64,000 nucleotides of DNA from positions 271,557-335,556 of the forward strand of contig NZ_FZOU01000006.1 in the NCBI RefSeq assembly GCF_900188085.1, given 5' to 3'. Each line of letters begins with the position of its first letter. Position 1 is the first letter of the stretch. A program made the position numbers and the translations under genes. Origin of the DNA: Granulicella rosea (lineage in GTDB: Bacteria; Acidobacteriota; Terriglobia; Terriglobales; Acidobacteriaceae). Below the pieces are notes generated by a model that worked only from the letters and a program-made list of their open reading frames with translations, was not told the DNA's origin and ran no database searches. This document shows positions 1-8,994 of this stretch, piece after piece.

Positions 1-924
1 CGTTAGAACGTCGCTCTGGATCGCCAGCGTTTCACCCTCGGCAACAACGCGCACGCGGTCTTCGAGCCCACGAAACTGCGCATCGGCCAGCAGACGCTGC
101 AGCGGCTCGTCCATCGGCTCCTTACCCAGCTTGAAGGTGCCGTAGTGCATCGGAATCATCGTCTCGGCGCCGAGGTCGACGAAGCCCTGCAAGGCCTCCT
201 CGGGGTTCGTATGCACGGCGCGGTAGGCATCCGGAAAATAGGCGCCGATGGGCAACAGAGCAATCTGCGGATGCAGCCGCTCGCCGATCTCCTTGAAGCC
301 GGGAAAGTACGCCGTATCGCCGGAGTGATAGATGCTTTGTCCTTCTGCCTCAATCACATAGCCGCCGTAACCCCGGTGCGTGTCGTGGAAGACGCGCGCG
401 CCCCAGTGCTGGCAGGGCGTCATGGTGACGGTCAGGCCTTCGACCTCGATCGTCTGCCACCACTCCATGGTGCGAACCTCGCGGAAGCCCAGCGTCTCGA
501 CCAGGTCCTCGACGCCCTTCGGCACGACCGCAATCGGCGCCTTGCCCGTGCGGCGCAGCGTCTGCCGCGCGATTCGCCGCAGCGACGGCCGGTTCAGGTG
601 ATCCATATGCGCATGCGTCAGGAAGACGACGTCCACTCCCGGCAGCCGCCGCATCTTCAGACCCGGACGCCGCTGCCGGCGCAACACCACCAGCCGCTTG
701 GCGAAGACCGGATCGACCAGCACATTTTTGCCCGCAATCTGCAGCAGGAACGAAGAGTGCCCGATGAACGTCACACCCAGCTCGCCCGGCTCCACCTCCA
801 CCGCGACCTGAGGCTCGCCCTCCATCGGCTGGGCGTGGCTATCCCACACCACCTTCGAGAGCTGGCCCAGCTTCGTGATCCAGAACGGCCTGGTTCCCCA
901 CAGCGCGCGTATCTTCATTTTCAT
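1..924 (-). CDS. MBL-fold metallo-hydrolase (NAPE-PLD/UlaG-like), 3' end outside window
   Basis: A metallo-beta-lactamase-fold hydrolase, probably cytoplasmic because no signal peptide is visible. The frame is open from the ATG at 924 to the first base of the window, so 308 residues are seen and the stop lies outside. The zinc signature HAHMDH falls at residues 104-109, followed by His173 (CQHWGAR), the H-S-G-D-T segment at 200-204 and His260 in an MHYGTF motif. This pattern fits the N-acyl-phosphatidylethanolamine phospholipase D / UlaG branch of the superfamily. All expected metal ligands are present, so it should be active. The substrate cannot be read from sequence; phosphodiester or lactone substrates are the family precedents. 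An alternative ATG lies two codons downstream at 918. Confidence 0.85.
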   Translation of the reverse strand, partial: MKMKIRALWGTRPFWITKLGQLSKVVWDSHAQPMEGEPQVAVEVEPGELGVTFIGHSSFLLQIAGKNVLVDPVFAKRLVVLRRQRRPGLKMRRLPGVDVVFLTHAHMDHLNRPSLRRIARQTLRRTGKAPIAVVPKGVEDLVETLGFREVRTMEWWQTIEVEGLTVTMTPCQHWGARVFHDTHRGYGGYVIEAEGQSIYHSGDTAYFPGFKEIGERLHPQIALLPIGAYFPDAYRAVHTNPEEALQGFVDLGAETMIPMHYGTFKLGKEPMDEPLQRLLADAQFRGLEDRVRVVAEGETLAIQSDVLT

Positions 925-1062
925 TCGTGTACAACCATCACTCCGTTAGATGCAACCTAACATCCGCCGACGCGTTCGTGCAGCCTTTCCGAATGAAAAT
1001 CTGTCCTCGACGCCCGGATTTTGCATCTGACTGCCCACCAGCCGTTGCAAATTCGTCCCATA

Positions 1063-2082
1063 ATGCGCAAAGACCATACCCTCACCCATATCGATCCGCA
1101 GCGCCAGCGCATCTGGGACGCCGTCTCGGCCTTCCCTATCGGCAACCTCTGGGACTTTCAGGGAGTGCCGCCCATGCTGATCGCGCGACGCACCTGGCAC
1201 TCCATCATCGAGGACAACCTGCTCTCGCGCGCGGCCGAGCTGGGCTACTACTTCCTCTTCGCGCTCTTTCCCGCGCTCATCAGCGCCTCCGCCGTGCTCG
1301 GCCTGATGGCGCGTTCGGCGACGGATATCTACGTCAAGCTGCTCAACTACATGGCCGTCGTCGTGCCGCACGACGCGCTCGGCATCGTGCTCGACACCTT
1401 CAACCAGACCGCGGCCAACTCCACCAGCGGCAAGGTCACCTTCGGCATCGCCTTCGCGGTCTGGTCCGCCTCGGTCGGCTTCACGGCCATTCAGGACACG
1501 CTGAACACGGTCTACAAGGTCAAGGAGACGCGCCCTTACTGGAAGGCGCGCGGCAGCGCCATGCTGGTCACCCTGCTGCTGGGCGTGCTGGTCACGCTGA
1601 CGCTCTGCTGCCTGCTCGCCGGAACCGCGCTCTCGCACCTGCTGCGCCGGCATATCTACCACTACGACATCGGCATGGCCGGCGGCATCGCCATCCATCT
1701 CGTCTTCGATCTGGTCACGCTCGGCATGCTCAACCTGCTCTTCGCCGTCATCTACTACTTCGCGCCGGACGTGAAGAACAAGCGCTGGCGGTTGCTGACG
1801 CCGGGCGCCGCGCTCGGCATCCTGGGCTGGATTCTGGCTTCGCTGGCGCTGCGGCTCTACCTCTTCTACTTCAACAGCTACTCGCTCACCTACGGCTCGC
1901 TGGGCGCGGTGATCATCCTGCTGACGTGGTTCTATCTCACCGGGTTGATGCTGCTCATCGGCGCGGAGATCAACTCCGAGATCGAGGCCGCCGCAACCGA
2001 GCGGCGTTTGAAGGCCGCCGGCGCCATTCCTCCGGCCGTCACCTCCGACCCCGATGCGCCAGTCCCGGCCGCTACTTCTTGA
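1063..2082 (+). CDS. YihY/virulence factor BrkB family inner-membrane protein
   Basis: An integral membrane protein of the YihY/BrkB family (once misnamed ribonuclease BN), 339 residues from the ATG at 1063. The family has about six membrane segments; several long hydrophobic stretches are visible (around the GYYFLFALFPALISASAV and LTWFYLTGLMLLIGAEINSE segments). The second stretch ends in the family-typical G-A-E-I-N-S-E signature. The frame stays open upstream to a TTG at 1021, but those residues do not look like the family. A second ATG at 1173 has a better ribosome-binding site and is an alternative start. The transported or bound substrate of this family is not established. It is divergent from the hydrolase before it. 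Confidence 0.85.
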   Translation: MRKDHTLTHIDPQRQRIWDAVSAFPIGNLWDFQGVPPMLIARRTWHSIIEDNLLSRAAELGYYFLFALFPALISASAVLGLMARSATDIYVKLLNYMAVVVPHDALGIVLDTFNQTAANSTSGKVTFGIAFAVWSASVGFTAIQDTLNTVYKVKETRPYWKARGSAMLVTLLLGVLVTLTLCCLLAGTALSHLLRRHIYHYDIGMAGGIAIHLVFDLVTLGMLNLLFAVIYYFAPDVKNKRWRLLTPGAALGILGWILASLALRLYLFYFNSYSLTYGSLGAVIILLTWFYLTGLMLLIGAEINSEIEAAATERRLKAAGAIPPAVTSDPDAPVPAATS

Positions 2083-2353
2083 CGTCCATGACGGAGAGAA
2101 CGGTGTCCATCTCGCTCACCTCGGCGCTCACCACCATGCCCCGCGGATCCACCTGAATGCCGACCGTGCGCTCGATCGTACCCGGCGCAGCCACGGGGAT
2201 CAGCATCGACGAGACGTGGTACTCCTTGTTCGTCAGATCGACGTAGGGGTCCGCCACCAGGGACGACTGGTACGGCCGCATCAATGGCTGCTCGCCGATG
2301 ACGCCCGCGTAGCACTTCGCCAGACCCGCCCAGGCCGCACCACCCGTCACCAA
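2072..2353 (-). CDS. Small exported protein of unknown function
   Basis: An unrecognised protein of about 93 residues whose last codons overlap the end of the YihY gene on the other strand. The frame opens at TTG 2353, but ten more codons upstream are open and hydrophobic (R-L-A-V-W-L-G-L-A-L), which together with the first residues would make a good signal peptide ending near an A-W-A-G. The only start codon that includes them is a CTG at 2383, and no clear ribosome-binding site precedes it. The mature part is small and beta-rich looking, with one Cys near the N-terminus. It ends D-V-K-K. No family could be assigned. It lies just downstream of another small exported protein on the same strand. 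Confidence 0.55.
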   Translation of the reverse strand: MVTGGAAWAGLAKCYAGVIGEQPLMRPYQSSLVADPYVDLTNKEYHVSSMLIPVAAPGTIERTVGIQVDPRGMVVSAEVSEMDTVLSVMDVKK

Positions 2354-2426
2354 CGCCAGTCCCAGCCAAACCGCTAATCTCAGGCGCTGAGAATATCAGG
2401 TAAACGGGTGATGCCCGAGGCCTGCG

Positions 2427-2888
2427 TTACTCCCAGCGCGCCGTGCGCCAGGCGTTGTCCACAATCTGGTGCGCACGATCGATGTGTCCGAGCGAGCGGT
2501 CGCGCAGACCACGCGCCGCCGGCACGTCTTCGGCCTTCGCCAGATCGTTATGCGCGGCCAACAGCAGCTCGTTCGCCCTGCGGAACCGGTCGTGCGGGCT
2601 CAGCCGCGTGTCGATCGGCGGATGATCGGTCAGTCTCTTGCCGTCCCAGATCGCCGCCGTCTTGATCTCATTGATTGCCGCGTCGATCTCATGAATCGCC
2701 GCCTCATCGTCATGGCGCACCGGCCCCCACTGCCAACCCTCGGACAACTGCGCCCGCGCCGCACGCAGATCGTCCAGTGCATGCAGATAGGACGGATGCG
2801 GACCGGGAACCTGCTGCGCCTGCACCACCACCGGCCCCATTGCCACCATCGCCGCGACTGCCAATGCCCAATTCCACTTGCTCTTCAT
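2427..2888 (-). CDS. Periplasmic helical protein of unknown function
   Basis: A 153-residue exported protein. The first 24 residues form a clear Sec signal peptide (M-K-S-K-W-N-W, a hydrophobic core, then V-Q-A-Q before the mature start). The rest is rich in Ala, Asp, His and Arg with no Cys, and looks all-helical. It contains repeated H-D-D-L / H-E-I-D / H-N-D-L type segments that suggest two or three similar helical hairpins. I do not recognise a named domain. The ATG is well supported by an AGGAGGA ribosome-binding site seven bases upstream. The small exported protein at 2072-2353 follows on the same strand and may be cotranscribed. Confidence 0.7.
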   Translation of the reverse strand: MKSKWNWALAVAAMVAMGPVVVQAQQVPGPHPSYLHALDDLRAARAQLSEGWQWGPVRHDDEAAIHEIDAAINEIKTAAIWDGKRLTDHPPIDTRLSPHDRFRRANELLLAAHNDLAKAEDVPAARGLRDRSLGHIDRAHQIVDNAWRTARWE

Positions 2889-3035
2889 CGAAGTCCTCCT
2901 GATTCCGTGCGCGAAAGGAGCATCCCTCCGCCACGCACGCTCATAAAGAACCGCGCCCGATTGAAAAGTTGTTTGAAAAAATGTTGCGGTGAAATCGCAA
3001 AACTCCCGAAGAATCTTCAGGTTGAGACTCCTTCA

Positions 3036-3069
3036 GCGCGCCCTGTCTCGTCTCCGGGACAGGGCGCGC
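3036..3069. terminator. 12-bp stem-loop after the amine oxidase gene
   Basis: A perfect 12-bp inverted repeat (arms 3036-3047 and 3058-3069) with a 10-base loop, lying 20 bases beyond the stop codon of the amine oxidase on the minus strand. It has no T-run on either side, so it may be a processing or factor-assisted terminator rather than a classic intrinsic one. Confidence 0.45.
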
Positions 3070-3088
3070 CTTCGGGTCCACGTGCCGC

Positions 3089-4651
3089 CTACCCCGCGGC
3101 CTTCGCCAGCTTCACCTTGGCTGAGATCATATCTACCGCGCGCCGCGCGCTCAGCGCCGCGCCCTCCTGCCAGCCGACGATGTGGCTGATCGTGTCGCCC
3201 GCCAGGTAGATCGGCCCATCCGGCTCGATCACCGTGTTGTAGCCGTCCGGCCCGCCGCCGTAGGTCTCGATCCACGAACCCTCGTTCCACTTCACCCGGC
3301 CCCAGCCGCAGAAGACCGGGTTCCTCAGCTCCTTGCCATGTCCCGGATGCAGCTTCTCGATCTGCGCCCGCGACGCGGCGAACTTGTTCTCCAGCGAAAG
3401 CGCCTGATAGCCCGGGATCTGCCGTTCGTCCATATATCCCGCCACGACGATGCCGGTCGGATGCATCAGCCGCGCGCTCGGGTACCAGACCGGACTCGGC
3501 CCCGCCGCCAGGAACGATAGCCCGCCGTAGATGTTGTAGTCCGTCTCCCAGAAGCGCTTGCTCTCCCAAGCCGTCTTCGACGACAGTCCCATGCCCGAGC
3601 CCTCGATCACCGCCTTGAACGGCGCCGAAAGGTCGTTCGGAATCTTCTTCAGGATCGAGAACGGCATCGCGCAGACGCAGTACGCCGCCTCGATCGCGGC
3701 CGGCTTGCCGCCCTTCAGGTAGCCGATCTTCACGCCGGTCGAGGTCTTGCGGATCTCGGTGACCGGGCAACCGTACTGGATGATCGGTCCAAGCGCCTTG
3801 GCGAAGGCGTACGGAATGCGATCCATGCCGCCCACCGGCTGCATCATGGTCGCCTGCCAGTCCCAGTTCTCCTCGTACAGCATGCCGCCCCAGAAGCTCG
3901 CGTCCAGCAGCGTGTGCATCGACAGCGGCGTATCGGGAACCTCGACCTGACGCCCGGCGCCCGGCGCCACCTTCAAGCCCGCGCGGTCCGCCCCGATATA
4001 CTTGCCTGTCTTATCGAGCGGACCGTAGTAGTTCAGGAACTCGATCATCCGCTGCCGGTCTTCCTTGGTCAGATCGCCGTCCAGTCCGCCTCCGGCGATC
4101 GCCTTCGACAGCAGCTCCGACACATGGCCGCGCGTATCGTTGATGGCCTGGCGCTGGACGACCGGCTTGCCCCCGTTGGCTGCGTCGTTCTGCAGCAGCG
4201 AGGAGCGCGAGGTGTTGATCTCCACCTCCAGCGGCACGCCCAGCTCACGACAATAGCCCAGCATCGTCCAGTGCGTGCTCGGCAGACGCGCCGGGCCGAG
4301 GTTCTGATAGTTGCCCTCCTCCCACTGGATCGTCTGCTTCGTGCCGTCGGTGAACTCGACCACCGTGCCGTTGCGTCCGCTCCAGTTGCGCCCGCCGGGC
4401 CGCTCCCGAGCCTCCAGCAGCGTGACCTCGTAACCCAGCTTCTTCAGCTCGTACGCGGAGACCAGCCCGCCGATACCGCCGCCCAGCACGACGACCTTCG
4501 TCCCCTTGCCCGTGCCCGCCTCGGCCTGGATCGGCTCCGCCAGCGCGCCCTTGATCGGCATGATGCCCAGCATCTGCATACTCGCAAAGGCAGCGCCATA
4601 GCCGCCCGCCTGCCCAACACGCGTCAAAAAATCGCGCCGTGAGATCGCCAT
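3089..4651 (-). CDS. Tat-exported flavin monoamine / L-amino-acid oxidase family protein
   Basis: An FAD-dependent amine oxidase of 520 residues. The start at ATG 4651 gives an N-terminus with a twin-arginine motif S-R-R-D-F-L at residues 4-9, so the folded holoprotein is predicted to be exported by Tat. The FAD Rossmann motif GGGIGG is at residues 57-62, followed by the E-A-R-E-R-P-G-G-R motif (80-88) typical of this superfamily. A C-terminal G-D-T-I-S segment contacts FAD in relatives. It should oxidatively deaminate an amine or L-amino acid, giving hydrogen peroxide; the substrate is unknown. The frame is open 63 codons further upstream, but that stretch does not resemble a protein start. 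It stands alone, with no partner reductase nearby. Confidence 0.88.
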   Translation of the reverse strand: MAISRRDFLTRVGQAGGYGAAFASMQMLGIMPIKGALAEPIQAEAGTGKGTKVVVLGGGIGGLVSAYELKKLGYEVTLLEARERPGGRNWSGRNGTVVEFTDGTKQTIQWEEGNYQNLGPARLPSTHWTMLGYCRELGVPLEVEINTSRSSLLQNDAANGGKPVVQRQAINDTRGHVSELLSKAIAGGGLDGDLTKEDRQRMIEFLNYYGPLDKTGKYIGADRAGLKVAPGAGRQVEVPDTPLSMHTLLDASFWGGMLYEENWDWQATMMQPVGGMDRIPYAFAKALGPIIQYGCPVTEIRKTSTGVKIGYLKGGKPAAIEAAYCVCAMPFSILKKIPNDLSAPFKAVIEGSGMGLSSKTAWESKRFWETDYNIYGGLSFLAAGPSPVWYPSARLMHPTGIVVAGYMDERQIPGYQALSLENKFAASRAQIEKLHPGHGKELRNPVFCGWGRVKWNEGSWIETYGGGPDGYNTVIEPDGPIYLAGDTISHIVGWQEGAALSARRAVDMISAKVKLAKAAG

Positions 4652-4814
4652 CGTCGGTAGTCCCCAGTTCCGCTGGTTGAAGGAGATGCAGACCCGCCAC
4701 GAAGAAAGCGGCAGGAGGAAGTTGTGGAAAGGCCCCGTGAAACGTAGCTTATCCCACAGATTCCACACCGAAAAGCGGGAACGCAAAAACGCATCCGCCG
4801 TATGGGCCGCGCGC

Positions 4815-5111
4815 CTAGCCGCCCGCCACCGAGGCCACAATCAGATACGGCTCCCGCCCGTCGGCTACGGCAGGCGGCAGCGGCGCATCGGGATCCGCGT
4901 GCGACAGATCCTGTTCACAGGCGAAGAACCGCAGAAATCCACGGCGTTGGCCTGTCCGATAGTCGCGGATCGTGCCTTGCAACATGGGATAGCGCAGCTC
5001 GACCGCATCCAGCAGCGAGCGCTGCGTGGCTGGCGCTTCGAGCTCGAACGCAATCTCGCCCGTCACCCCGGCGAGCAGGCGCAGATGTCCCGGCAACTGA
5101 ACCCGTATCAC
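4815..5111 (-). CDS. MoaD/ThiS-family ubiquitin-like protein with C-terminal Gly-Gly
   Basis: A 98-residue beta-grasp protein of the MoaD/ThiS sulfur-carrier family. It ends V-A-S-V-A-G-G, the terminal diglycine that E1-like enzymes adenylate in this family. The GTG start at 5111 overlaps the stop of the preceding gene as GTGA, so the two are translationally coupled. No E1 (MoeB/ThiF), MoaE or molybdopterin gene lies in the window. A role in molybdopterin synthesis is therefore not supported by context, and the partner is more likely the beta-propeller encoded just before it. The small-modifier role is family knowledge; the partnership is inferred from coupling. Confidence 0.8.
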   Translation of the reverse strand: MIRVQLPGHLRLLAGVTGEIAFELEAPATQRSLLDAVELRYPMLQGTIRDYRTGQRRGFLRFFACEQDLSHADPDAPLPPAVADGREPYLIVASVAGG

Positions 5112-6223
5112 GGCAGCGTCTGGACCTCGACCGACAGCACCGCCGGCAGGTCGCGCACGATCGCCTGCCAGTGGTCGCCCGAATCGGCCGAGCAGTAGAC
5201 CTGCCCGCCCGTCGTGCCGAAGTAGACGCCGCACTCCGGCAGCGTGTCGACCGACATGGCGTCGCGCAGCACGTTCACGTAGCAGTTCTCCTGCGGCAGA
5301 CCTTCGGTCAGGGCCTCCCACTCGTTGCCGCCCGTACGGCTGCGGTAGATGCGGAGCTGACCGCCCAGCGGAAAGTGCTCCTGATCGCTCTTGATCGGCG
5401 CAACATAGATCGTCTCCGGCTCATGCGCATGCACGTCGATGGCGAAGCCGAAGTCGGTCGGCAGGTTGCCGCTCACCTCGCGCCAGTGATCGCCCGCGTC
5501 GTCGCTGCGCATCACGTCCCAGTGTTTCTGCATGTAGAGCGCCTCGGGCCGCGCGGGATGTCGGGCGATATGGTGGACGCAGTGCCCCACCTCGGCGTCC
5601 GGGTCCGGAATATGCTGCGAGACCAGGCCCTTGTTGATCGGCTTCCAGCTTTCGCCGCCATCGTCCGACCGGAAGGCGCCGGCCGAGGAGATCGCGATGA
5701 CGATCCGGTCCGGTTTCCGCTCCTCCAGCATGATCGTATGCAGACACATGCCGCCCGCGCCCGGCTGCCAGTGCGGACCGGAGCCATGCCGGCGCAGGCC
5801 GGACATCTCCGTCCAGGTCGCGCCCGCGTCGGTCGACCGGAAGAGCGCCGCGTCCTCCACCCCCGCGTAGACCGTGTCGGCGCAGACCGGCGACGGCTCC
5901 AGATGCCAGACGCGTTTGAACTCCCACGGATGCGGCGTCCCGTCGTACCACTGGTGCGTGCCGGCCACGCCATCGTAGACGAACTTGTTGCCCACCGGCG
6001 CCCAGGTCTTGCCGCCGTCGTCCGACCGCTGAACGATCTGGCCGAACCAGCTATTCAACTGCGAGGCGTAGATGCGGTCCGGGTTCACCGGCGAGGCCTT
6101 GACGTGATAGATCTCCCAGCCGGCAAAGTACGGCCCGCAGACCTGCCAGTTCTGCCGCCGCTCGTCGGAGGTCAGCACAAACGCGCCCTTGCGCGTCCCC
6201 ACCAGAACTCGCACACCGCCCAT
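5108..6223 (-). CDS. BNR/Asp-box beta-propeller protein (sialidase-like fold)
   Basis: A 371-residue protein made of sialidase-type propeller blades. At least six Asp-box motifs of the form S-x-D-x-G-x-x-W are readable (for example [40 protein letters not shown]). No signal peptide is evident, so it is probably cytoplasmic. The catalytic Arg triad of true sialidases could not be identified, and automatic labels such as exo-alpha-sialidase should be distrusted. ATG 6223 has a GAGGG ribosome-binding site; a longer 16-codon N-terminus is possible but poorer. The stop overlaps the GTG of the MoaD-like gene. The two look like one functional unit of unknown job. Confidence 0.82.
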   Translation of the reverse strand: MGGVRVLVGTRKGAFVLTSDERRQNWQVCGPYFAGWEIYHVKASPVNPDRIYASQLNSWFGQIVQRSDDGGKTWAPVGNKFVYDGVAGTHQWYDGTPHPWEFKRVWHLEPSPVCADTVYAGVEDAALFRSTDAGATWTEMSGLRRHGSGPHWQPGAGGMCLHTIMLEERKPDRIVIAISSAGAFRSDDGGESWKPINKGLVSQHIPDPDAEVGHCVHHIARHPARPEALYMQKHWDVMRSDDAGDHWREVSGNLPTDFGFAIDVHAHEPETIYVAPIKSDQEHFPLGGQLRIYRSRTGGNEWEALTEGLPQENCYVNVLRDAMSVDTLPECGVYFGTTGGQVYCSADSGDHWQAIVRDLPAVLSVEVQTLP

Positions 6224-6313
6224 CGTCGCACCCTCGCGAAGAGCATCAGAAACCGCACAGCCATCATCCACCAGAGCGGGGATTCGGACCAGCTTTTTCT
6301 TCCGGCGGCGAGA

Positions 6314-7336
6314 TTATCGCCACCCCAGCGCCGGCGCCACCAGCTTCAGAATCGCCTCCATCACATGCGCGTTGTACGCCACGCCAAGCTGGTTGGGAAT
6401 CGTCAGCAGAAGCGTATCCGCCTCCGCGATCGCCTCGTCCCTGCGAAGCTGCTCGATCAGCACATCCGGCTCCGCGGCGTAGCCTCGACCGAAGATGGCG
6501 CGCGTGCTCGCGTCGAGGAAGCCAATCGTGTCCTTCTCCTCGCCGCCCCGGCCGAAGTACGCGCGGTCGCGGTCGTCGACCAACGCGAAGATGCTGCGGC
6601 TGACCGAGACGCGTGGCTCCCACGCATGTCCGGCCTCCTTCCACGCCGCGCGATACGCCCGTATCTGCTGGGCCTGCTGGATATGGAACGGCTCGCCGGT
6701 CTCGTCGAACTTCAGCGTCGACGACTGCAGGTTCATGCCCAGCTTCGCCGCCCAGACGGCGGTCGCATTCGTCGCCGCGCCCCACCAGATGCGCTCGCGC
6801 AGACCCTCGGAGTAAGGCTCCAGACGCAGCAGCCCCGGAGGATTGGCGAACATGGGACGCGGATTCGGCTGCGCGAAGCCCTTGCCGCTCAGCAGCTCCA
6901 GAAACTCCTCCACATGCCGCCGGCCCATCGCCGCGTCGTCCTCGCCTTCGAGCGGCTGGTAGCCGAAATAGCGCCAGCCGTCGATCACCTGCTCGGGCGA
7001 GCCGCGGCTGACGCCAAGCTGCAACCGCCCGCCCGAGATCAGGTCCGCCGCCCCGGCGTCCTCCGCCATGTAATGAGGATTCTCGTACCGCATATCGATC
7101 ACCGCGGTCCCAAGCTCGATCTTCCGCGTCTTCGCGCCACACGCCGCAAGCAGCGGAAACGGCGAAGCCAGCTGCCGCGCAAAGTGATGCACACGGAAGT
7201 AGGCGCCATCTATGCCCAGGCGCTCGGCCTCGACGGCCAGGTCGATCGACTGCAACAGCGTGTCGGCCGCCGTCCGCGTCGCCGATTGCGCGGAAGGCGT
7301 CCAGTGTCCGAAGGAGAGAAAGCCGATTTTCTTCAT
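6314..7336 (-). CDS. Luciferase-like (LLM-class) flavin-dependent oxidoreductase
   Basis: A 340-residue TIM-barrel protein of the bacterial luciferase-like monooxygenase class, which use FMN or F420. The N-terminus (I-G-F-L-S-F-G-H-W) and the E-L-G-T-A-V-I-D-M-R-Y-E-N-P segment are typical of the class. So is the G-R-L-Q-L-G-V-S-R-G-S motif around residues 120-130. The substrate is not predictable. It lies 91 bases upstream of the propeller gene on the same strand and 40 bases downstream of the VOC gene, so the four minus-strand genes from 7774 to 4815 could form one transcript. ATG 7336 is the only reasonable start. Confidence 0.88.
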   Translation of the reverse strand: MKKIGFLSFGHWTPSAQSATRTAADTLLQSIDLAVEAERLGIDGAYFRVHHFARQLASPFPLLAACGAKTRKIELGTAVIDMRYENPHYMAEDAGAADLISGGRLQLGVSRGSPEQVIDGWRYFGYQPLEGEDDAAMGRRHVEEFLELLSGKGFAQPNPRPMFANPPGLLRLEPYSEGLRERIWWGAATNATAVWAAKLGMNLQSSTLKFDETGEPFHIQQAQQIRAYRAAWKEAGHAWEPRVSVSRSIFALVDDRDRAYFGRGGEEKDTIGFLDASTRAIFGRGYAAEPDVLIEQLRRDEAIAEADTLLLTIPNQLGVAYNAHVMEAILKLVAPALGWR

Positions 7337-7375
7337 ACTCGACCAGTTTACGCCTCCGATCGATGTTGCAACACG

Positions 7376-7774
7376 CTACTCTCGCGTCCGCCCGAAAAAC
7401 AAGACATACCCGTCCGGATCGGCGATCTCGAAGCCGCGCAGACCGTCATGCGTATCCTGGAGCGGCGAACGGAACGCCACGCCGTTCGCGGCGAACTCAG
7501 CCGCCAGCGCATCGGGCTCGGGGACGTACACATAGGCATCCCACCGCATATGCGGATGCCTTGTGGAGTTTGGCGCGGGCAATATCCCAGCCTCAGCCTT
7601 GACGAAGATCCGCACCGCATCGCGGGCGAGGATGGCGAAGAACGAGTCGCGCTCCGGCGCTCGATACCGGGCCTCGAAGCCCAACGCATCGCGATAGAAG
7701 CCGATCGTGCGCACGACGTTGCTGACGATGAAGAACGGAGAAATCCCTTGCAGAGTCGGTTGTGTCATGGTCAT
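7376..7774 (-). CDS. VOC superfamily (glyoxalase/bleomycin-resistance fold) protein
   Basis: A 132-residue protein with the paired beta-alpha-beta-beta-beta modules of the vicinal oxygen chelate superfamily. The opening F-F-I-V-S-N-V-V-R-T-I-G-F-Y-R-D-A-L-G-F is diagnostic, as is the D-P-D-G-Y-V-L-F-F-G ending. Members are glyoxalases, dioxygenases or binding proteins; the substrate here is unknown. The ATG at 7774 is preferred over an in-frame TTG at 7786. It is the first gene of a possible minus-strand transcript running to 4815. Confidence 0.85.
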   Translation of the reverse strand: MTMTQPTLQGISPFFIVSNVVRTIGFYRDALGFEARYRAPERDSFFAILARDAVRIFVKAEAGILPAPNSTRHPHMRWDAYVYVPEPDALAAEFAANGVAFRSPLQDTHDGLRGFEIADPDGYVLFFGRTRE

Positions 7775-7921
7775 GGATATTCCCAAGTTCAGCCCGACGG
7801 AAGGATATCAAGGTAGCCGGCAGAGGGTCTTTGCGGAAGCGCTTACAAGGGACATTCTTCTCTTTCTATGCTCACGAAACGCATCGTCCTGGTCTCGCCA
7901 GTCGAAATGGGCATCGGTAAA

Positions 7922-7937
7922 CATAAGCCGACTTATG
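7922..7937. repeat. Short perfect palindrome upstream of the integrase gene
   Basis: CATAAG and CTTATG arms (6 bp each) around a CCGA spacer, 52 bases before the integrase start and inside a stretch visibly richer in A/T than its surroundings. It could be an operator or a recombinase-arm site. Function is inferred from position only. Confidence 0.3.
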
Positions 7938-7989
7938 AGGACTAATCCGGTTGAGAGATTCTTTTCGTCACGGCTAGGAGGCCGTCAGT

Positions 7990-8928
7990 ATGGCGGAAAG
8001 AGCGAAAAAGCCCAAGAGTGTCCTCAAGCTCCCCGATCTTGATTATTCGAAATCAGCGGTCCTAAATAGCCTTCCATCCTTGAACTCGCGACGGTCGTAC
8101 GAACACGCCATCCGCGACTTCATCGAATGGTACTGCTCCGAACCACGCCTCGCGTTCAACAAGACAGTGGTGACTCGCTATCGCATCGCCTTGGAGCAGC
8201 GAAGATACGCGCCTTCGACGATCAAACTGAGACTCGCCGCGGTTCGCAGGCTCGCATACGAGGCTTCGGATTGCGGCCTGCTCAGCCCTGACCTTGCCGC
8301 TGGCATTCGCAGGGTCAAAGGAGCGAAGCGTCTGGGCGTCCGCATTGGAAATTGGCTGACCGTCGAGCAAGGCAAGAAGTTGCTCGCTGTCCAGTCGGGC
8401 AATCAACTCCGAGACCTGCGTAACCATGCCGTCCTAGCTATGCTTCTTGGCTGCGGCTTACGCCGAGCGGAGCTTGTTGCCGTCAAAATCGAGGACTTCG
8501 AACTTCGAGAAGAGCACTGGGTGCTTGCTGACCTCATTGGCAAAGGCCGGCACATGCGAACCATTCCTGTGCCTAGGTGGGTGAAGTCAGCCGTCGATGC
8601 ATGGACGAGCGTAGCGGAGCTAAGAGACGGGGTTCTCTTCCGCGCCATAAGCAAGACCGGGAAAGTTCAAGATCGCGGATTCACGCCAAAGGTGATTTGG
8701 TCCATCGTTCGCGAAGCGGCTATGAATTGCGGCATTGGCGTAATCGCCCCGCACGATCTGCGTCGAACGTGTGCCCGTCTTTGCCATCAAGCTGGAGGCG
8801 AGCTTGAGCAGATTCAGTTCCTCCTTGGGCATGTTTCGATCCAGACCACCGAACGCTACCTCGGGTGCAAACAGCGCCTTCAGAACGCTGTCAATGACAA
8901 GATTGGTTTCGAGGCCGGACCCACCTAG
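7990..8928 (+). CDS. Solitary tyrosine recombinase/integrase
   Basis: A 312-residue tyrosine-type site-specific recombinase with an N-terminal SAM-like core-binding domain (about 30-95) and a C-terminal catalytic domain (about 120-300). The full active-site set is visible: Arg158 in G-L-R-R-A-E, Lys185 in G-K-G-R-H, His255 and Arg258 in H-D-L-R-R-T, His281 in L-L-G-H and the nucleophile Tyr290 in T-E-R-Y-L. It should be active. A GGAGG ribosome-binding site precedes the ATG. Base composition is visibly lower in GC than its neighbours, suggesting acquisition. No tRNA, phage or transposon genes are nearby, so its target is unknown; XerC/D-like housekeeping proteins and integron-type recombinases are alternatives. 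Confidence 0.9.
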   Translation: MAERAKKPKSVLKLPDLDYSKSAVLNSLPSLNSRRSYEHAIRDFIEWYCSEPRLAFNKTVVTRYRIALEQRRYAPSTIKLRLAAVRRLAYEASDCGLLSPDLAAGIRRVKGAKRLGVRIGNWLTVEQGKKLLAVQSGNQLRDLRNHAVLAMLLGCGLRRAELVAVKIEDFELREEHWVLADLIGKGRHMRTIPVPRWVKSAVDAWTSVAELRDGVLFRAISKTGKVQDRGFTPKVIWSIVREAAMNCGIGVIAPHDLRRTCARLCHQAGGELEQIQFLLGHVSIQTTERYLGCKQRLQNAVNDKIGFEAGPT

Positions 8929-8994
8929 TTCGTTTCGATCCTTATATGGAGATTGATCAGCCGAGGGTCGCTCATCCGAAGGTAGAATCCTCTT

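Noticed and set aside
4815..5111. Molybdopterin synthase small subunit (moaD)
   Set aside because: No moaE, moaA, moaC or moeB in the window; the coupling is to a beta-propeller gene instead. Only the family is claimed.
5108..6223. True sialidase
   Set aside because: The Asp boxes only show the propeller fold; no Arg triad, nucleophilic Tyr/Glu pair or signal peptide could be identified.
4802..7816. A 1004-codon open frame on the plus strand
   Set aside because: It runs antisense to five well-supported minus-strand genes, its translation is Arg/Ala/Gln-rich with no domain, and it has no ribosome-binding site. High GC gives such frames.
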